A stretch of DNA of 23,193 nucleotides from JAVBNA01 sp031551875. Its GTDB lineage: Bacteria; Bacillota; Clostridia; Oscillospirales; Acutalibacteraceae. The position numbers were made by a program, and so were the translations under genes. Shown piece by piece: positions 16,384 to 23,193 of this stretch. How positions within the stretch are numbered: the stretch's first letter is position 1; every line of letters starts with the position of its first letter. Where the stretch lies: NCBI GenBank assembly GCA_031551875.1, contig JAVBNA010000047.1:1-23193 (forward strand), given 5' to 3'. The notes below the pieces were generated by a model. It worked only from the letters and a program-made list of their open reading frames with translations, had not been told where the DNA came from and made no database searches.

Positions 16384-16791
16384 TCAGTGACAGCCCGAGC
16401 AGCTCTCACAGCCGTCTCCACAGCTGGAGGGCACATAATCGGCCGTCTGCGGATCCTCCCCGGCCACCGACTTTTGGATGATTGCGTTGACCCGCTTGAG
16501 CAGCTCGTCCATCTCCTGCTTGGCGCTGTTGTAGGCCGCCATGCTCTCATTGGCCATCACCTGGGCGTACACCCCGCGCAGCTCCTCGTTGAGCGTACCA
16601 ATTTTCTCCTCGTTGCGGTCGTCCTTGCCCGCCTCGTTGTTGATTGCCATGCGCTTTAAATTAAACTCCCCGATCAGATTCTGGAGGGTCTGATCGTTGT
16701 CGCTGTTCTGCTCGGCGGTGCGCAGCTTAATGAAGCGCTCATCCTGCTGAATGGCCATTCCTAAATTTCTTGTGATTTCAATGATGTCCAT
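16384..16791 (-). CDS. YlbF/YmcA-family regulator with Cys-rich tail
   Basis: The 135-residue, mostly helical protein matches the YlbF family (Com_YlbF). In B. subtilis, YlbF works with YmcA and YaaT as the Y-complex that promotes RNase Y-dependent mRNA maturation. Helical segments include MDIIEITRNLGMAIQQDERF and a heptad-like DQTLQNLIGEFNLKRMAI. The C-terminus ends CGDGCESCSGCH, four cysteines in eleven residues, suggesting metal or Fe-S binding. The upstream frame to 17046 is an antisense-free shadow of miaB; AAGGAG lies 7 nt before the ATG at 16791. It overlaps miaB by 31 nt and is followed by mutS. Confidence 0.85.
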   Translation of the reverse strand: MDIIEITRNLGMAIQQDERFIKLRTAEQNSDNDQTLQNLIGEFNLKRMAINNEAGKDDRNEEKIGTLNEELRGVYAQVMANESMAAYNSAKQEMDELLKRVNAIIQKSVAGEDPQTADYVPSSCGDGCESCSGCH

Positions 16792-18233
16792 GTCTCGTTC
16801 TCCTTTTCGTTTACAAGCTCGCCCTGCAAAATCCAATTTCGCGCAGCGGTGATTTTGATATCGGTAAAGCGCCCGACCAGTGACTGCGGCGCGCTGATGC
16901 CAACGACGATGTTGCCCTGTGTCCGTCCACTGTAGGTTCCCTGGGGTGTTTCCTCCTCCACGAGCACAGACACCGTCTCCCCCACCATGGCGGCACACCG
17001 AGCCGCCGAGATGCCCTCCTGCACCTGCAAAAGCTCTCGGAACCATCTGGATTTCTCCTCCGCGGGCACCGGGTCGTCCATTTCGGACGCCGGCGTGCCC
17101 TTGCGGGGGGAAAAAATGAAGGTATAGAGGGAGGTGAACTGCACCTCTCGGATCAGGCTCAGCGTATCGCAGAACTCCTCATAGGTTTCCCCTGGAAAGC
17201 CCACGATCACGTCGCTTGTAATCGACAGCCCCGGCATTTTCTTCCGGGCATATCGAATCAGCTCAAGATAGTGCTCCCGGGTATACCCCCGGTTCATGAG
17301 CCTGAGCACCCGGTCATTGCCCGACTGAAAGGGCAGATGGAGATGCTTCGCAATCTTCGGTGAAGCCGCCATTGTGTCAATGAGCTCTCTGGTGGCGTCC
17401 TTGGGATGGGAGGTCATGAAGCGCAGCAGGAACTCGCCGGGCAGCGCGCTGAGCTTACGCAGCAGCGCAGAAAAATTGGTCTTTCCCGGCAGGGTTTTCC
17501 CATAGGAATTGACATTTTGCCCAAGAAGGGTGATATCCTTCCCGCCGCTCCCGATGATCTCCCGCGCTTCAGTCAAAATGGCCTCAGGCGCACGGCTGCG
17601 GTCCCGGCCGCGCACGTAGGGCACAATACAGTATGAACAAAAATTGTTACAGCCATACATGACCGACAGCCATGCCTTGAAATCCCCGTCACGATGCACG
17701 GGCAGCCCCTCATGAATTTCGCCCTCGCTGTCCGGCGTGTCGTATACGTGCCGCTGTCCCGAATAAATCGAGTACAGGTATTCGGGCAGCTTGTGAATTA
17801 CGTGTGTCCCAAACACGAGGTTTACATAAGGAAAGCTGTTCTCAATGCGCTGCCGGACGTGCTCCTGCTGCATCATACAGCCGCACAGCCCGATCACAAG
17901 CGACGGACGGCGGCGCTTGAGGTGCTTTAATGCCCCTATGTTTCCGAACACCCGGTCCTCCGCATGCTCGCGTATGCAGCATGTGTTAAAGAGGATCAGG
18001 TCGGCGTCCTCCTCCGAGCTTGTCAGCGCAAAGCCCATTGAAAGCAGAAGCCCCTGTATGCGTTCCCCGTCGGCGACATTCTGCTGACAGCCGTAGGTGC
18101 GCACAAATGCCCTGCGCGCATGTCCCATCACGTCCTCGCGCTCCGCGTTTCTCTCCCCCACGAGCCGGGAAAATTCCCTCTGGCGCTGGGTCTCCTCAGG
18201 GGGGGTCATCTTTTCATTTAACAAGCCATTCAC
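16761..18233 (-). CDS. miaB: tRNA-2-methylthio-N6-dimethylallyladenosine synthase
   Basis: MiaB is a radical-SAM methylthiotransferase that adds a methylthio group to i6A37 of tRNA. The N-terminal UPF0004 domain supplies the auxiliary cluster cysteines C49 (YGCQQN), C85 or C86 (NTCCIREH) and C119 (LCGCM). The radical-SAM CxxxCxxC is at C195, C199 and C202 (YGCNNFCSYC). A C-terminal TRAM domain holds the VLVEEETPQGTYSGRTQG segment. Length is 490 residues. The start at 18233 has GGAG close upstream; a second ATG at 18209 lacks a ribosome site. It is the first gene behind the promoter at 18277-18305 and overlaps ylbF. Confidence 0.97.
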   Translation of the reverse strand: MNGLLNEKMTPPEETQRQREFSRLVGERNAEREDVMGHARRAFVRTYGCQQNVADGERIQGLLLSMGFALTSSEEDADLILFNTCCIREHAEDRVFGNIGALKHLKRRRPSLVIGLCGCMMQQEHVRQRIENSFPYVNLVFGTHVIHKLPEYLYSIYSGQRHVYDTPDSEGEIHEGLPVHRDGDFKAWLSVMYGCNNFCSYCIVPYVRGRDRSRAPEAILTEAREIIGSGGKDITLLGQNVNSYGKTLPGKTNFSALLRKLSALPGEFLLRFMTSHPKDATRELIDTMAASPKIAKHLHLPFQSGNDRVLRLMNRGYTREHYLELIRYARKKMPGLSITSDVIVGFPGETYEEFCDTLSLIREVQFTSLYTFIFSPRKGTPASEMDDPVPAEEKSRWFRELLQVQEGISAARCAAMVGETVSVLVEEETPQGTYSGRTQGNIVVGISAPQSLVGRFTDIKITAARNWILQGELVNEKENETWTSLKSQEI

Positions 18234-18250
18234 TCCAAAAGCATATATGG

Positions 18251-18305
18251 TAATCCATTATAATCCATTTCAGATTAGTATAACAAAAAGTGCGTGAAAA
18301 TACAA
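18251..18305 (-). promoter_or_regulatory. Promoter of the miaB-to-HAD gene run
   Basis: On the minus strand, TTGTAT (18305-18300), a 17-nt spacer and TATACT (18282-18277) form a sigma-A-like promoter. The -10 is preceded by TGT, giving an extended -10. Just downstream, the 8-mer TAATCCAT occurs twice in tandem (18251-18258 and 18261-18268), which could be an operator or a chance repeat. It is the only convincing promoter found ahead of the following fourteen genes. Confidence 0.65.
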
Positions 18306-18363
18306 CAATTTGCGCTAAATTCAGTGGAATCCCTTAGATATAGGTCTTTAATTTCCTTAAAAC

Positions 18364-18395
18364 AAAAAGGAGAGCGGTTTTTCCGTTCTCCTTTT
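18364..18395 (-). terminator. Intrinsic terminator after mltG
   Basis: AAAAGGAGAACGG and CCGCTCTCCTTTTT pair around an AAAAA loop, with a single internal mismatch, and end in a U run on the minus-strand transcript. It lies 5 nt after the mltG stop. Because the A-rich arm reads as a T run on the other strand, it may work in both directions. It separates the STAND/mltG unit from the miaB promoter. Confidence 0.88.
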
Positions 18396-18400
18396 GATCT

Positions 18401-19426
18401 CTACTGTGAGGCCTTTGAGCTGGCCACCGCTTTGATTTGTTCGATAATTTTTACGTTTGCCTTATGTTCTTCCCATGTTTTAGCGAAGTAATATTTCCCG
18501 TTGATGTCATACACAAAATAATAGTATTCGCTCTCAGTGGGCTTGACTGCCGCCTCAATGGCGTCCAGGCCGGGGTTGCAGATGGCGCCCGGCGGGATAC
18601 CCTTGATGTCGTAGGTGTTGTACCTGCTTCGGAAAGTCTCGCGCAGATTGTCCGGTACGGCGGCCTTGTTGTGATAGGGGTACCAGAAGGTGGGGTCGGA
18701 CTGGAGCTTTTGCCCGGTCTTGATCCGGTTATGGAAAACCGAGGACACCATGGGCATCTCCTCTGATTTGCCCGCCTCCTTGGTGATGATGGAGGCAAGC
18801 GCCACCGCCTGATCCACGGTCATGTCCCTGTCGCGCGCCAGCGACCGGATTTCCTCGCTCACCCGTTTCTCAAAGTTGTTTAAAAAGCGTTTGACTGCCG
18901 ACTCAGGCGCCTCGCCCCGGAAAAACTCATATGTGTCGGGAAACAGATATCCCTCCAGGCGGTAATAGCGCTCCGTGCGGTTTTGCTCAATGTCCTGCGC
19001 AAAGGAATAGTCCGAGATATCCATCTGCTCGCACGCGTCCAGAAAGTCCTGCGCCGCGCACACGCCCTTTTCCTCCAGAAGCTCGGCGATCTGCTGGGCG
19101 CGCAGCCCCTCCTTGAACATCACGCTCACGGTCGGATCCTCTGTATTTGCCATAGAAGGCGCCTTACTTTGCGTATCTGAATCCGTGCCTCCGTCCCCGC
19201 GCTGGCCGTGCCCGCCGAAAAAGTACAGCCCGACGCTGAGAAGCCCGAAAAAGAGCACGAGCACCATCACCACGGTCAGAACCACGCCGCCGGTGTTCTT
19301 CTTTCTCCGGGTGTCGGGCGCATAGCCGTAAAAGGAATTGAGCTTCTGTGTGGTCAGAGGGGCAGAACAGTTGGGACACAGATATTCGTTGTCGGACACC
19401 TGCGCTCCGCAGCTTGGGCAAATCAT
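18401..19426 (-). CDS. mltG: Endolytic murein transglycosylase MltG with N-terminal zinc ribbon
   Basis: MltG cuts nascent glycan strands at the outer face of the membrane and thereby sets glycan length. The 341-residue protein starts with a cytoplasmic zinc ribbon (C3, C6, C17, C20), then a transmembrane helix at about 46-71. A LysM-like segment lies near 99-132 and the YceG catalytic domain follows. Diagnostic blocks are ASIITKEAG with catalytic E217, SSVFHNRI, KLQSDPTFWY and YNTYDIKGIPPGAICNPG. E. coli MltG lacks a zinc ribbon. GGAAGG precedes the ATG by 8 nt. It follows the STAND-like gene by 36 nt with no promoter or terminator visible between, so the two are probably co-transcribed. Confidence 0.93.
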   Translation of the reverse strand: MICPSCGAQVSDNEYLCPNCSAPLTTQKLNSFYGYAPDTRRKKNTGGVVLTVVMVLVLFFGLLSVGLYFFGGHGQRGDGGTDSDTQSKAPSMANTEDPTVSVMFKEGLRAQQIAELLEEKGVCAAQDFLDACEQMDISDYSFAQDIEQNRTERYYRLEGYLFPDTYEFFRGEAPESAVKRFLNNFEKRVSEEIRSLARDRDMTVDQAVALASIITKEAGKSEEMPMVSSVFHNRIKTGQKLQSDPTFWYPYHNKAAVPDNLRETFRSRYNTYDIKGIPPGAICNPGLDAIEAAVKPTESEYYYFVYDINGKYYFAKTWEEHKANVKIIEQIKAVASSKASQ

Positions 19427-19462
19427 GAAGCTTACCTTCCTTTCGAAGTCAAGTTTTTATGG

Positions 19463-22384
19463 TTACAGAGACTGTGCGCTTTCGCGGTCCTGCCCGGCGG
19501 CGGGCGAGTTGCCCAGCTCTTCATGCAGTTCCGCGCGGCACTGGTAGAGGGTGCGTAAAAGACCCTTTTCCGAAAAACTGAGCGTCTTACGCTTTTGCAG
19601 CACCTCAATCGCGCGTGAGTAGTCAATGACCTCCTCAAACGCGCGCCCCTCCTCATGGAGCGCTTCGGCGCGGCTGTAATATACGCTCGCCAGCGTGTAG
19701 GCGTCCTTATAGTAGCCGATTGCGTAGAGCTTTTCCCAGATTTCAATTGCATTCGAGTAATTTTCAACCGCCTGCGGCCACTCGCCCTTGTCACACATGG
19801 TCTGCGCATAATAGAGGTACACGATGGCGAGCTCCTTTTCGTCGGTGATGCGCTTGGAGCGGAAGAGGCGCTTTCTCAGCTCAATCGCACGGGCGTAGTC
19901 GGCCACCGCAGGGTCGGTTTCTCCGAGCAGACGGTGGATCGCGCCCCGGTTGATATAGGTCGAGGCCAGAATGTTTTCGTTGGTCATCTGGAACTCACGG
20001 CAGCACTTTTCTCCTAGCTTGACCGATGTGGTGTAGTCCTCCCGCGCGTCGCGGTACCGGCAGAGCGAGGTGTAGAAATTGCCGCGGGTATTAAAGGTGG
20101 TCGCGCGCAGCATGTCCCGGTCTCCGGCGTGCCCCAGCAGTTGGAGCGCCGCGTGCAGAAGCGTCTCTCGGCGGGTCAGGGCAAAGGGCTTGCCGCCAAA
20201 AAGGTTTTTGGACATTTTGATCTGCCGGTAATAGACCTTGTACTTGCAAAGCACATCCAGCATACTTTTGTTGCCGTAGGTGTGGATATATTCCGCGATG
20301 TTCGCAAAGCAGAAAGCGATCACATCGCTCGGATGATCGATGCTCTCCTCAGACGCCTCAATCACGCACATGGCCACATGCCCTAGCACATCGCCGATCA
20401 TCTCGGGAAAAATGCCCAGAATTTTGTCCGCCCAGGCCGGGTCGGCAAGCGTCAGGCGCACCGATTTTCCCTCGGCAACGACACGCAGGAAGGGCGCGCA
20501 CTCCTCAAGCTGTGCCATGACGTCCTTCGGAATGCTGTTGTATTTAAACAGCCCGCACAGCTCGGTGACGCTGATCGGCTCCACCGCACTGGCAATCGCC
20601 GCAAGGGTTCGCACAGCGGGGCGGAAGCGCCGTTTGCCCATGCGCTCATGCATGGCGCTGATGTACGCGTCAAAAAGCTTTGCGCGCACCGGCAGCTCAT
20701 CGACCGTCACACCCTCTGAAAGCAGGACGGCATACAGCTTGATGTCAGGAATGTGCTTTTCAGAGAGTTGTATCAGCCGCCGCGTTTCCTCCTCGGTGAG
20801 GCGGCGGAAGCGCCGTCCGTCACGCAGGCGGACATGGGCGTCTATGTAGTTTTTGACCATGGCCTCATATTCAGGGGACTTTTCGGTCACGGTATGGGTA
20901 ACGTCGCCCAGCCCTTCCAAAAACGCCTTGAGCGGCGCGTTGTCGTCACTGACCGCATCCCGGCAGGTCAGCAGCAGGAACACCCCTTCGGGAAGGTCTT
21001 CCTTCCGGGGCAGACAGGCGAAAATGTCCCCCGCCTTTGGCGGAATTTTATCCAGGCCGTCCATTACCAGCAGGAGCTTTTCCTCCGGGAAAATGGACTT
21101 GTATTCCTGTAAAACTGCGACAAGCGCCCCGGGGCTGTCCAGAGACAGGGTCGGCTGAGCCGCGAGGGTGTCGGAAATCTCGTCCTCGGCGTAGGGCGCG
21201 GTCGGACGGTCCATCAGCGTGTGATAGAGCCCCGACAAAAATGCGCCCACACTGCGCGCGGTGCGCGGCTCGCACCGATATAAAAGCGTTTTGAAGCCCT
21301 CTGGCCGCAGAGGGTTGTTCTCCTGCGGCGAGCACAGCACATCACACTGCACCGTTTTCCCCGACAGCGCCGGCGCCCGGTACAGCAGCACACCCCGATC
21401 CTGCAAGGAGCTCTTGAGCCATTTTTCAAAGCCTTCCGCACCGGCAAATTCAGCCAGCGCGCCATTTCTCACAAGCTGTGCCTGCGCGGTCTCAAGCGTC
21501 ATATCATACGCCGGCGCAAAGGGGGCTTTCGCGCTCCCAGCGTACAGGTCACGGAAGAGCGGTACAACCCGCTCCAGCAGCAGTCCGGTCGTAAAATTGC
21601 GGTATATGCTCCGCTTACGGTCGCGGTGCATGCCCTCCAGCAGGGACAATTCCCCCTGCTGCAGCAAAAAATAGGGATGGGCAGAGCCCTTGAATTCGCA
21701 CAGCGACAGCACAATATTCTCCTGTGATTTTCCCTCCTTGCCACGCAGCTTTTTGTGCGCAAGGGAAAGCTCTTCATAAAAGGGCCTGATTTCGCGGAAG
21801 TAACGCGCGGCATAGGCAAGCGTCTTAGGGATAAACTCACACAGCTCGGTTGTTTCCACAAACTCTCTCGACGGCCGGTAGCGCATGTCCGCACGCTCTT
21901 CGGCGAGACCCTGCTCCAAAAACAGGGAAACGGTTTTGGTCAGAATTTCAGTCAGCGGCTGGGGCATCGCGCCTGGCACTTTGCCCGCCTGTACGATTTC
22001 CGCCTGTGCAATGCGCACCCAGTCAGCAGTTGTCAGCTCCTTTTCGGTCAGGAGACGGTCAATGCCCTCCTCCGCGAGTACCGCCGCCGCGCAAAGCACG
22101 GGAAAGCGGATGAGCAGGGAGAGGAATTCCTCCGCCGCGTGCAGCGTACGGTAGGCGCTGCCCTGTGTGGCCGCGGCACAGATCTCTTCGTACTGAGACA
22201 CAATCGGTTCGGGGATAGACGTGGTGACCGATTTGTCCCAAAGCTTAGTATCATTCACAACGCCCTGCAACCAACCCTTATCAATCTCAGGCGGGATCTC
22301 ATGATACCCGCACGCCGGACATACCAGCAAATGAGTCATTTTTACAACGCGGGAGGCTCCGCAGTCGGGACATTTTTTTGCCAT
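19463..22384 (-). CDS. Zinc-ribbon / STAND-like NTPase / TPR protein
   Basis: This large 973-residue protein has no recognised gene name. An N-terminal zinc ribbon (C5, C8, C22, C25) is followed by a helical region (about 60-320). The NTPase core shows a degenerate Walker A, RAPALSGKT, with K343 and T344 but alanine for the first glycine. It also has a STAND/NACHT-type Walker B, LLLVMDGLDKI at 437-447, and LLLTCRD at 470-476 as sensor arginine. A winged-helix-like block at about 590-650 (TLAAIASAVEPISVTELCGLF) is typical of NACHT/AP-ATPases. The C-terminus has about five TPRs: 760-790, 807-837, 853-884, 900-930 and 944-970. There is no signal peptide or membrane segment. It probably is a cytoplasmic ligand-sensing switch; whether it regulates MltG, transcription or defence is open. 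Confidence 0.8.
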   Translation of the reverse strand: MAKKCPDCGASRVVKMTHLLVCPACGYHEIPPEIDKGWLQGVVNDTKLWDKSVTTSIPEPIVSQYEEICAAATQGSAYRTLHAAEEFLSLLIRFPVLCAAAVLAEEGIDRLLTEKELTTADWVRIAQAEIVQAGKVPGAMPQPLTEILTKTVSLFLEQGLAEERADMRYRPSREFVETTELCEFIPKTLAYAARYFREIRPFYEELSLAHKKLRGKEGKSQENIVLSLCEFKGSAHPYFLLQQGELSLLEGMHRDRKRSIYRNFTTGLLLERVVPLFRDLYAGSAKAPFAPAYDMTLETAQAQLVRNGALAEFAGAEGFEKWLKSSLQDRGVLLYRAPALSGKTVQCDVLCSPQENNPLRPEGFKTLLYRCEPRTARSVGAFLSGLYHTLMDRPTAPYAEDEISDTLAAQPTLSLDSPGALVAVLQEYKSIFPEEKLLLVMDGLDKIPPKAGDIFACLPRKEDLPEGVFLLLTCRDAVSDDNAPLKAFLEGLGDVTHTVTEKSPEYEAMVKNYIDAHVRLRDGRRFRRLTEEETRRLIQLSEKHIPDIKLYAVLLSEGVTVDELPVRAKLFDAYISAMHERMGKRRFRPAVRTLAAIASAVEPISVTELCGLFKYNSIPKDVMAQLEECAPFLRVVAEGKSVRLTLADPAWADKILGIFPEMIGDVLGHVAMCVIEASEESIDHPSDVIAFCFANIAEYIHTYGNKSMLDVLCKYKVYYRQIKMSKNLFGGKPFALTRRETLLHAALQLLGHAGDRDMLRATTFNTRGNFYTSLCRYRDAREDYTTSVKLGEKCCREFQMTNENILASTYINRGAIHRLLGETDPAVADYARAIELRKRLFRSKRITDEKELAIVYLYYAQTMCDKGEWPQAVENYSNAIEIWEKLYAIGYYKDAYTLASVYYSRAEALHEEGRAFEEVIDYSRAIEVLQKRKTLSFSEKGLLRTLYQCRAELHEELGNSPAAGQDRESAQSL

Positions 22385-22443
22385 ACCTTCTCCACCCTTT
22401 TATCTGTTTTTCCCCCGTTTTTACCGAAAGACACATAATACCA

Positions 22444-22457
22444 AACAATATATTGTT
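22444..22457. promoter_or_regulatory. 14-bp perfect palindrome at the STAND transcription start
   Basis: AACAATATATTGTT is a perfect dyad that abuts the -10 box of the STAND promoter and spans the predicted transcription start. Its position and symmetry are those of a repressor operator for a dimeric regulator. No regulator gene is encoded beside it. Confidence 0.5.
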
Positions 22458-22486
22458 ATTTTACCTTTTTCCGCGCTTCTTTGCAA
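22458..22486 (-). promoter_or_regulatory. Promoter of the STAND-mltG unit
   Basis: On the minus strand, TTGCAA (22486-22481), a 17-nt spacer and TAAAAT (22463-22458) form a sigma-A-type promoter about 75 nt upstream of the ATG at 22384. The gene start itself has a GGAGAAGG ribosome site. It lies just downstream of the rubrerythrin terminator, so the unit is likely independent of rubrerythrin. Confidence 0.65.
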
Positions 22487-22511
22487 GCCTTGTCTTTATT
22501 TTACTCAAACA

Positions 22512-22552
22512 ACAAAAGCGAACACCTCATGAATCGAGATGTCCGCTTTTGT
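22512..22552 (-). terminator. Terminator after the rubrerythrin gene
   Basis: Arms of 17 nt (22512-22528 and 22536-22552) pair completely, with two G-U pairs, around a 7-nt loop. The transcript continues CUUUUGUUGUUU, an interrupted U tract. It begins 16 nt after the rubrerythrin stop codon. The AAAAG-rich outer stem suggests it may act on both strands. Confidence 0.85.
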
Positions 22553-22567
22553 GAACAATTATGTATT

Positions 22568-23110
22568 TTATTTGAAGTATCTTCCGAGGAGACCCTGGAA
22601 GGCCTTGCCGTGGCGGGCCTCATCCTTGCACATCTCGTGAACGGTATCATGGATGGCGTCGAGACCCAGCTCTTTGGCGCGCTTTGCAAGCTTGAGCTTC
22701 CCGTCGGTAGCGCCGTATTCGGCCTCCACACGCAACTGGAGGTTCTTTTTTGTATCATCGCAGACGACCTCACCCAGCAGCTCGGCAAATTTCGCCGCGT
22801 GCTCCGCCTCTTCAAACGCAATCCTTTTATAAGCCTCTGCGACCTCAGGGTAACCCTCCCGGTCGGCCTGACGGCTCATCGCGAGATACATGCCCACCTC
22901 GGTGCATTCGCCCATGAAGTTGGCGCGCAGGTCGGCGACGATCATTTCGTCCACACCCTTGGCCACACCGACACGGTGCTCATCAGCCCAGTGCATTTCT
23001 TCCGAGACCTCGTTAAACTTTTCTTTCGGCGCGCGGCACTGAGGGCAGAACTCAGGCGGTGCGTCGCCCTCGTGTACATATCCGCACACTGAACAAACAT
23101 ATTTTTTCAT
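22568..23110 (-). CDS. Rubrerythrin, rubredoxin-first ('reverse') type
   Basis: The 180-residue protein reduces hydrogen peroxide in anaerobes. The rubredoxin Fe(Cys)4 domain comes first (C6, C9, C22, C25 in CSVCGYVHEG and FCPQCRAPKEKF). The four-helix ferritin-like di-iron domain follows, with ligands in the FMGECTEVGMY, FEEAEHAAKF, EAEYGA and CKDEARHGKAF helices. This order is that of reverse rubrerythrins, which are peroxide-induced in clostridia. The frame extends nine codons upstream, but MKKYVCSVCG at 23110 is the family start, with AAAGGA about 11 nt before it, a rather long spacing. It is a single-gene unit ending at the terminator 22512-22552. Confidence 0.95.
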   Translation of the reverse strand: MKKYVCSVCGYVHEGDAPPEFCPQCRAPKEKFNEVSEEMHWADEHRVGVAKGVDEMIVADLRANFMGECTEVGMYLAMSRQADREGYPEVAEAYKRIAFEEAEHAAKFAELLGEVVCDDTKKNLQLRVEAEYGATDGKLKLAKRAKELGLDAIHDTVHEMCKDEARHGKAFQGLLGRYFK

Positions 23111-23129
23111 GATATGACCATTCCTTTCA

Positions 23130-23162
23130 GGCACCAACGAGTTATGAAACGTAGTCGGTGCC
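23130..23162 (-). promoter_or_regulatory. Hairpin at the 5' end of the rubrerythrin mRNA
   Basis: GGCACCGAC and GUUGGUGCC pair over 9 bp (one G-U) around a 15-nt loop. With the -10 at 23172-23167, transcription would begin almost at the base of the stem, so the mRNA would carry a 5'-terminal hairpin just before its ribosome site. Such a structure could stabilise the mRNA or bind a regulator. The left copy at 1612-1644 has the same hairpin. Confidence 0.6.
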
Positions 23163-23163
23163 G

Positions 23164-23193
23164 CTAATTATATATTGTGCTATAATTAATTTT
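23164..23193 (-). promoter_or_regulatory. Rubrerythrin promoter, partly outside the window
   Basis: The -10 TATAAT lies at 23172-23167 on the minus strand. The -35 would fall at or beyond the window edge; in the left copy the corresponding bases are TTCAAA, a poor match. The dyad TAATTATA-N8-TATAATTA overlaps the -10 and may be an operator. It does not match the 7-1-7 PerR box. Confidence 0.55.

Larger units (their letters stand above)
23109..23193 (-). repeat. Rubrerythrin promoter/leader (right copy of the 85-bp inverted repeat)
   Basis: This is the presumed original of the 85-bp repeat, since it lies in its natural place before rubrerythrin. The minus strand is identical to plus-strand 1581-1665. 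The match runs to the very last base of the window, so its full length cannot be seen here. Confidence 0.97.

Noticed and set aside
16350..16550. 67-residue N-terminal extension of MutS
   Set aside because: It overlaps ylbF in another frame and shows no family similarity; the ATG at 16349 has a good ribosome site.
19463..22384. Firm call as an antiphage (Avs-type) protein
   Set aside because: No effector nuclease, protease or other defence gene is visible, and the neighbour is a cell-wall enzyme; defence remains only one possibility.
23164..23193. PerR box before rubrerythrin
   Set aside because: The dyad has an 8-nt spacer, not the 7-1-7 arrangement; peroxide regulation is plausible but not shown by this sequence.
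1581..23193. Phase-variable invertible segment with a dedicated invertase
   Set aside because: The inverted repeats exist, but no serine or tyrosine recombinase gene lies beside them and the block is full of housekeeping genes; simple rearrangement or an assembly artefact is more likely.

Overview
The window looks like a stretch of chromosome from a GC-rich member of the Clostridia (Bacillota). I infer this from gene content: divIVA, sepF, ylmH and yggS next to ileS-lspA-rluD; miaB-ylbF-mutS-mutL-miaA in one run; a 'reverse' rubrerythrin with an N-terminal rubredoxin domain; and purine-rich Shine-Dalgarno sites before nearly every gene. An Oscillospirales-like gut or anaerobic-digester lineage would fit, but the sequence alone does not fix the family. 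All credible protein genes are on the minus strand.

Reading in the direction of transcription, from high to low coordinates: (1) 23193-22500 holds the rubrerythrin gene with its promoter, a leader hairpin and a strong terminator hairpin. (2) 22486-18364 holds a two-gene unit with its own promoter: a 973-residue zinc-ribbon/STAND-like NTPase/TPR protein, then MltG carrying its own N-terminal zinc ribbon, closed by a terminator. (3) 18305-1666 is a very long collinear run behind one clear promoter: miaB, ylbF, mutS, mutL, miaA, a HlyD-like membrane protein, yggS, sepF, ylmH, divIVA, ileS, lspA, an rluD-family synthase and a HAD hydrolase cut off in its N-terminal third. Gaps are short and several genes overlap. 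(4) 1665-1581 is an inverted, perfect 85-bp copy of the rubrerythrin promoter and leader, abutting the broken HAD gene. (5) 1580-1 holds an IS110-family transposase with a ~220-nt noncoding leader that is the natural place for a bridge RNA.

The large run joins tRNA modification (MiaB and MiaA both act at A37), mismatch repair (MutS/MutL), FtsZ-ring and pole functions (SepF, DivIVA, YlmH), isoleucyl-tRNA charging and lipoprotein maturation (LspA). This is housekeeping. The accessory signals lie at the two edges and in the STAND-like/MltG pair.

The two items most worth following are the STAND-like NTPase co-transcribed with a cell-wall endolytic transglycosylase, and the inverted 85-bp promoter copy next to an IS110 element. 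The second may be a real rearrangement or an assembly chimera, because the repeat runs exactly to the last base of the window. No tRNA, rRNA or CRISPR array was seen.
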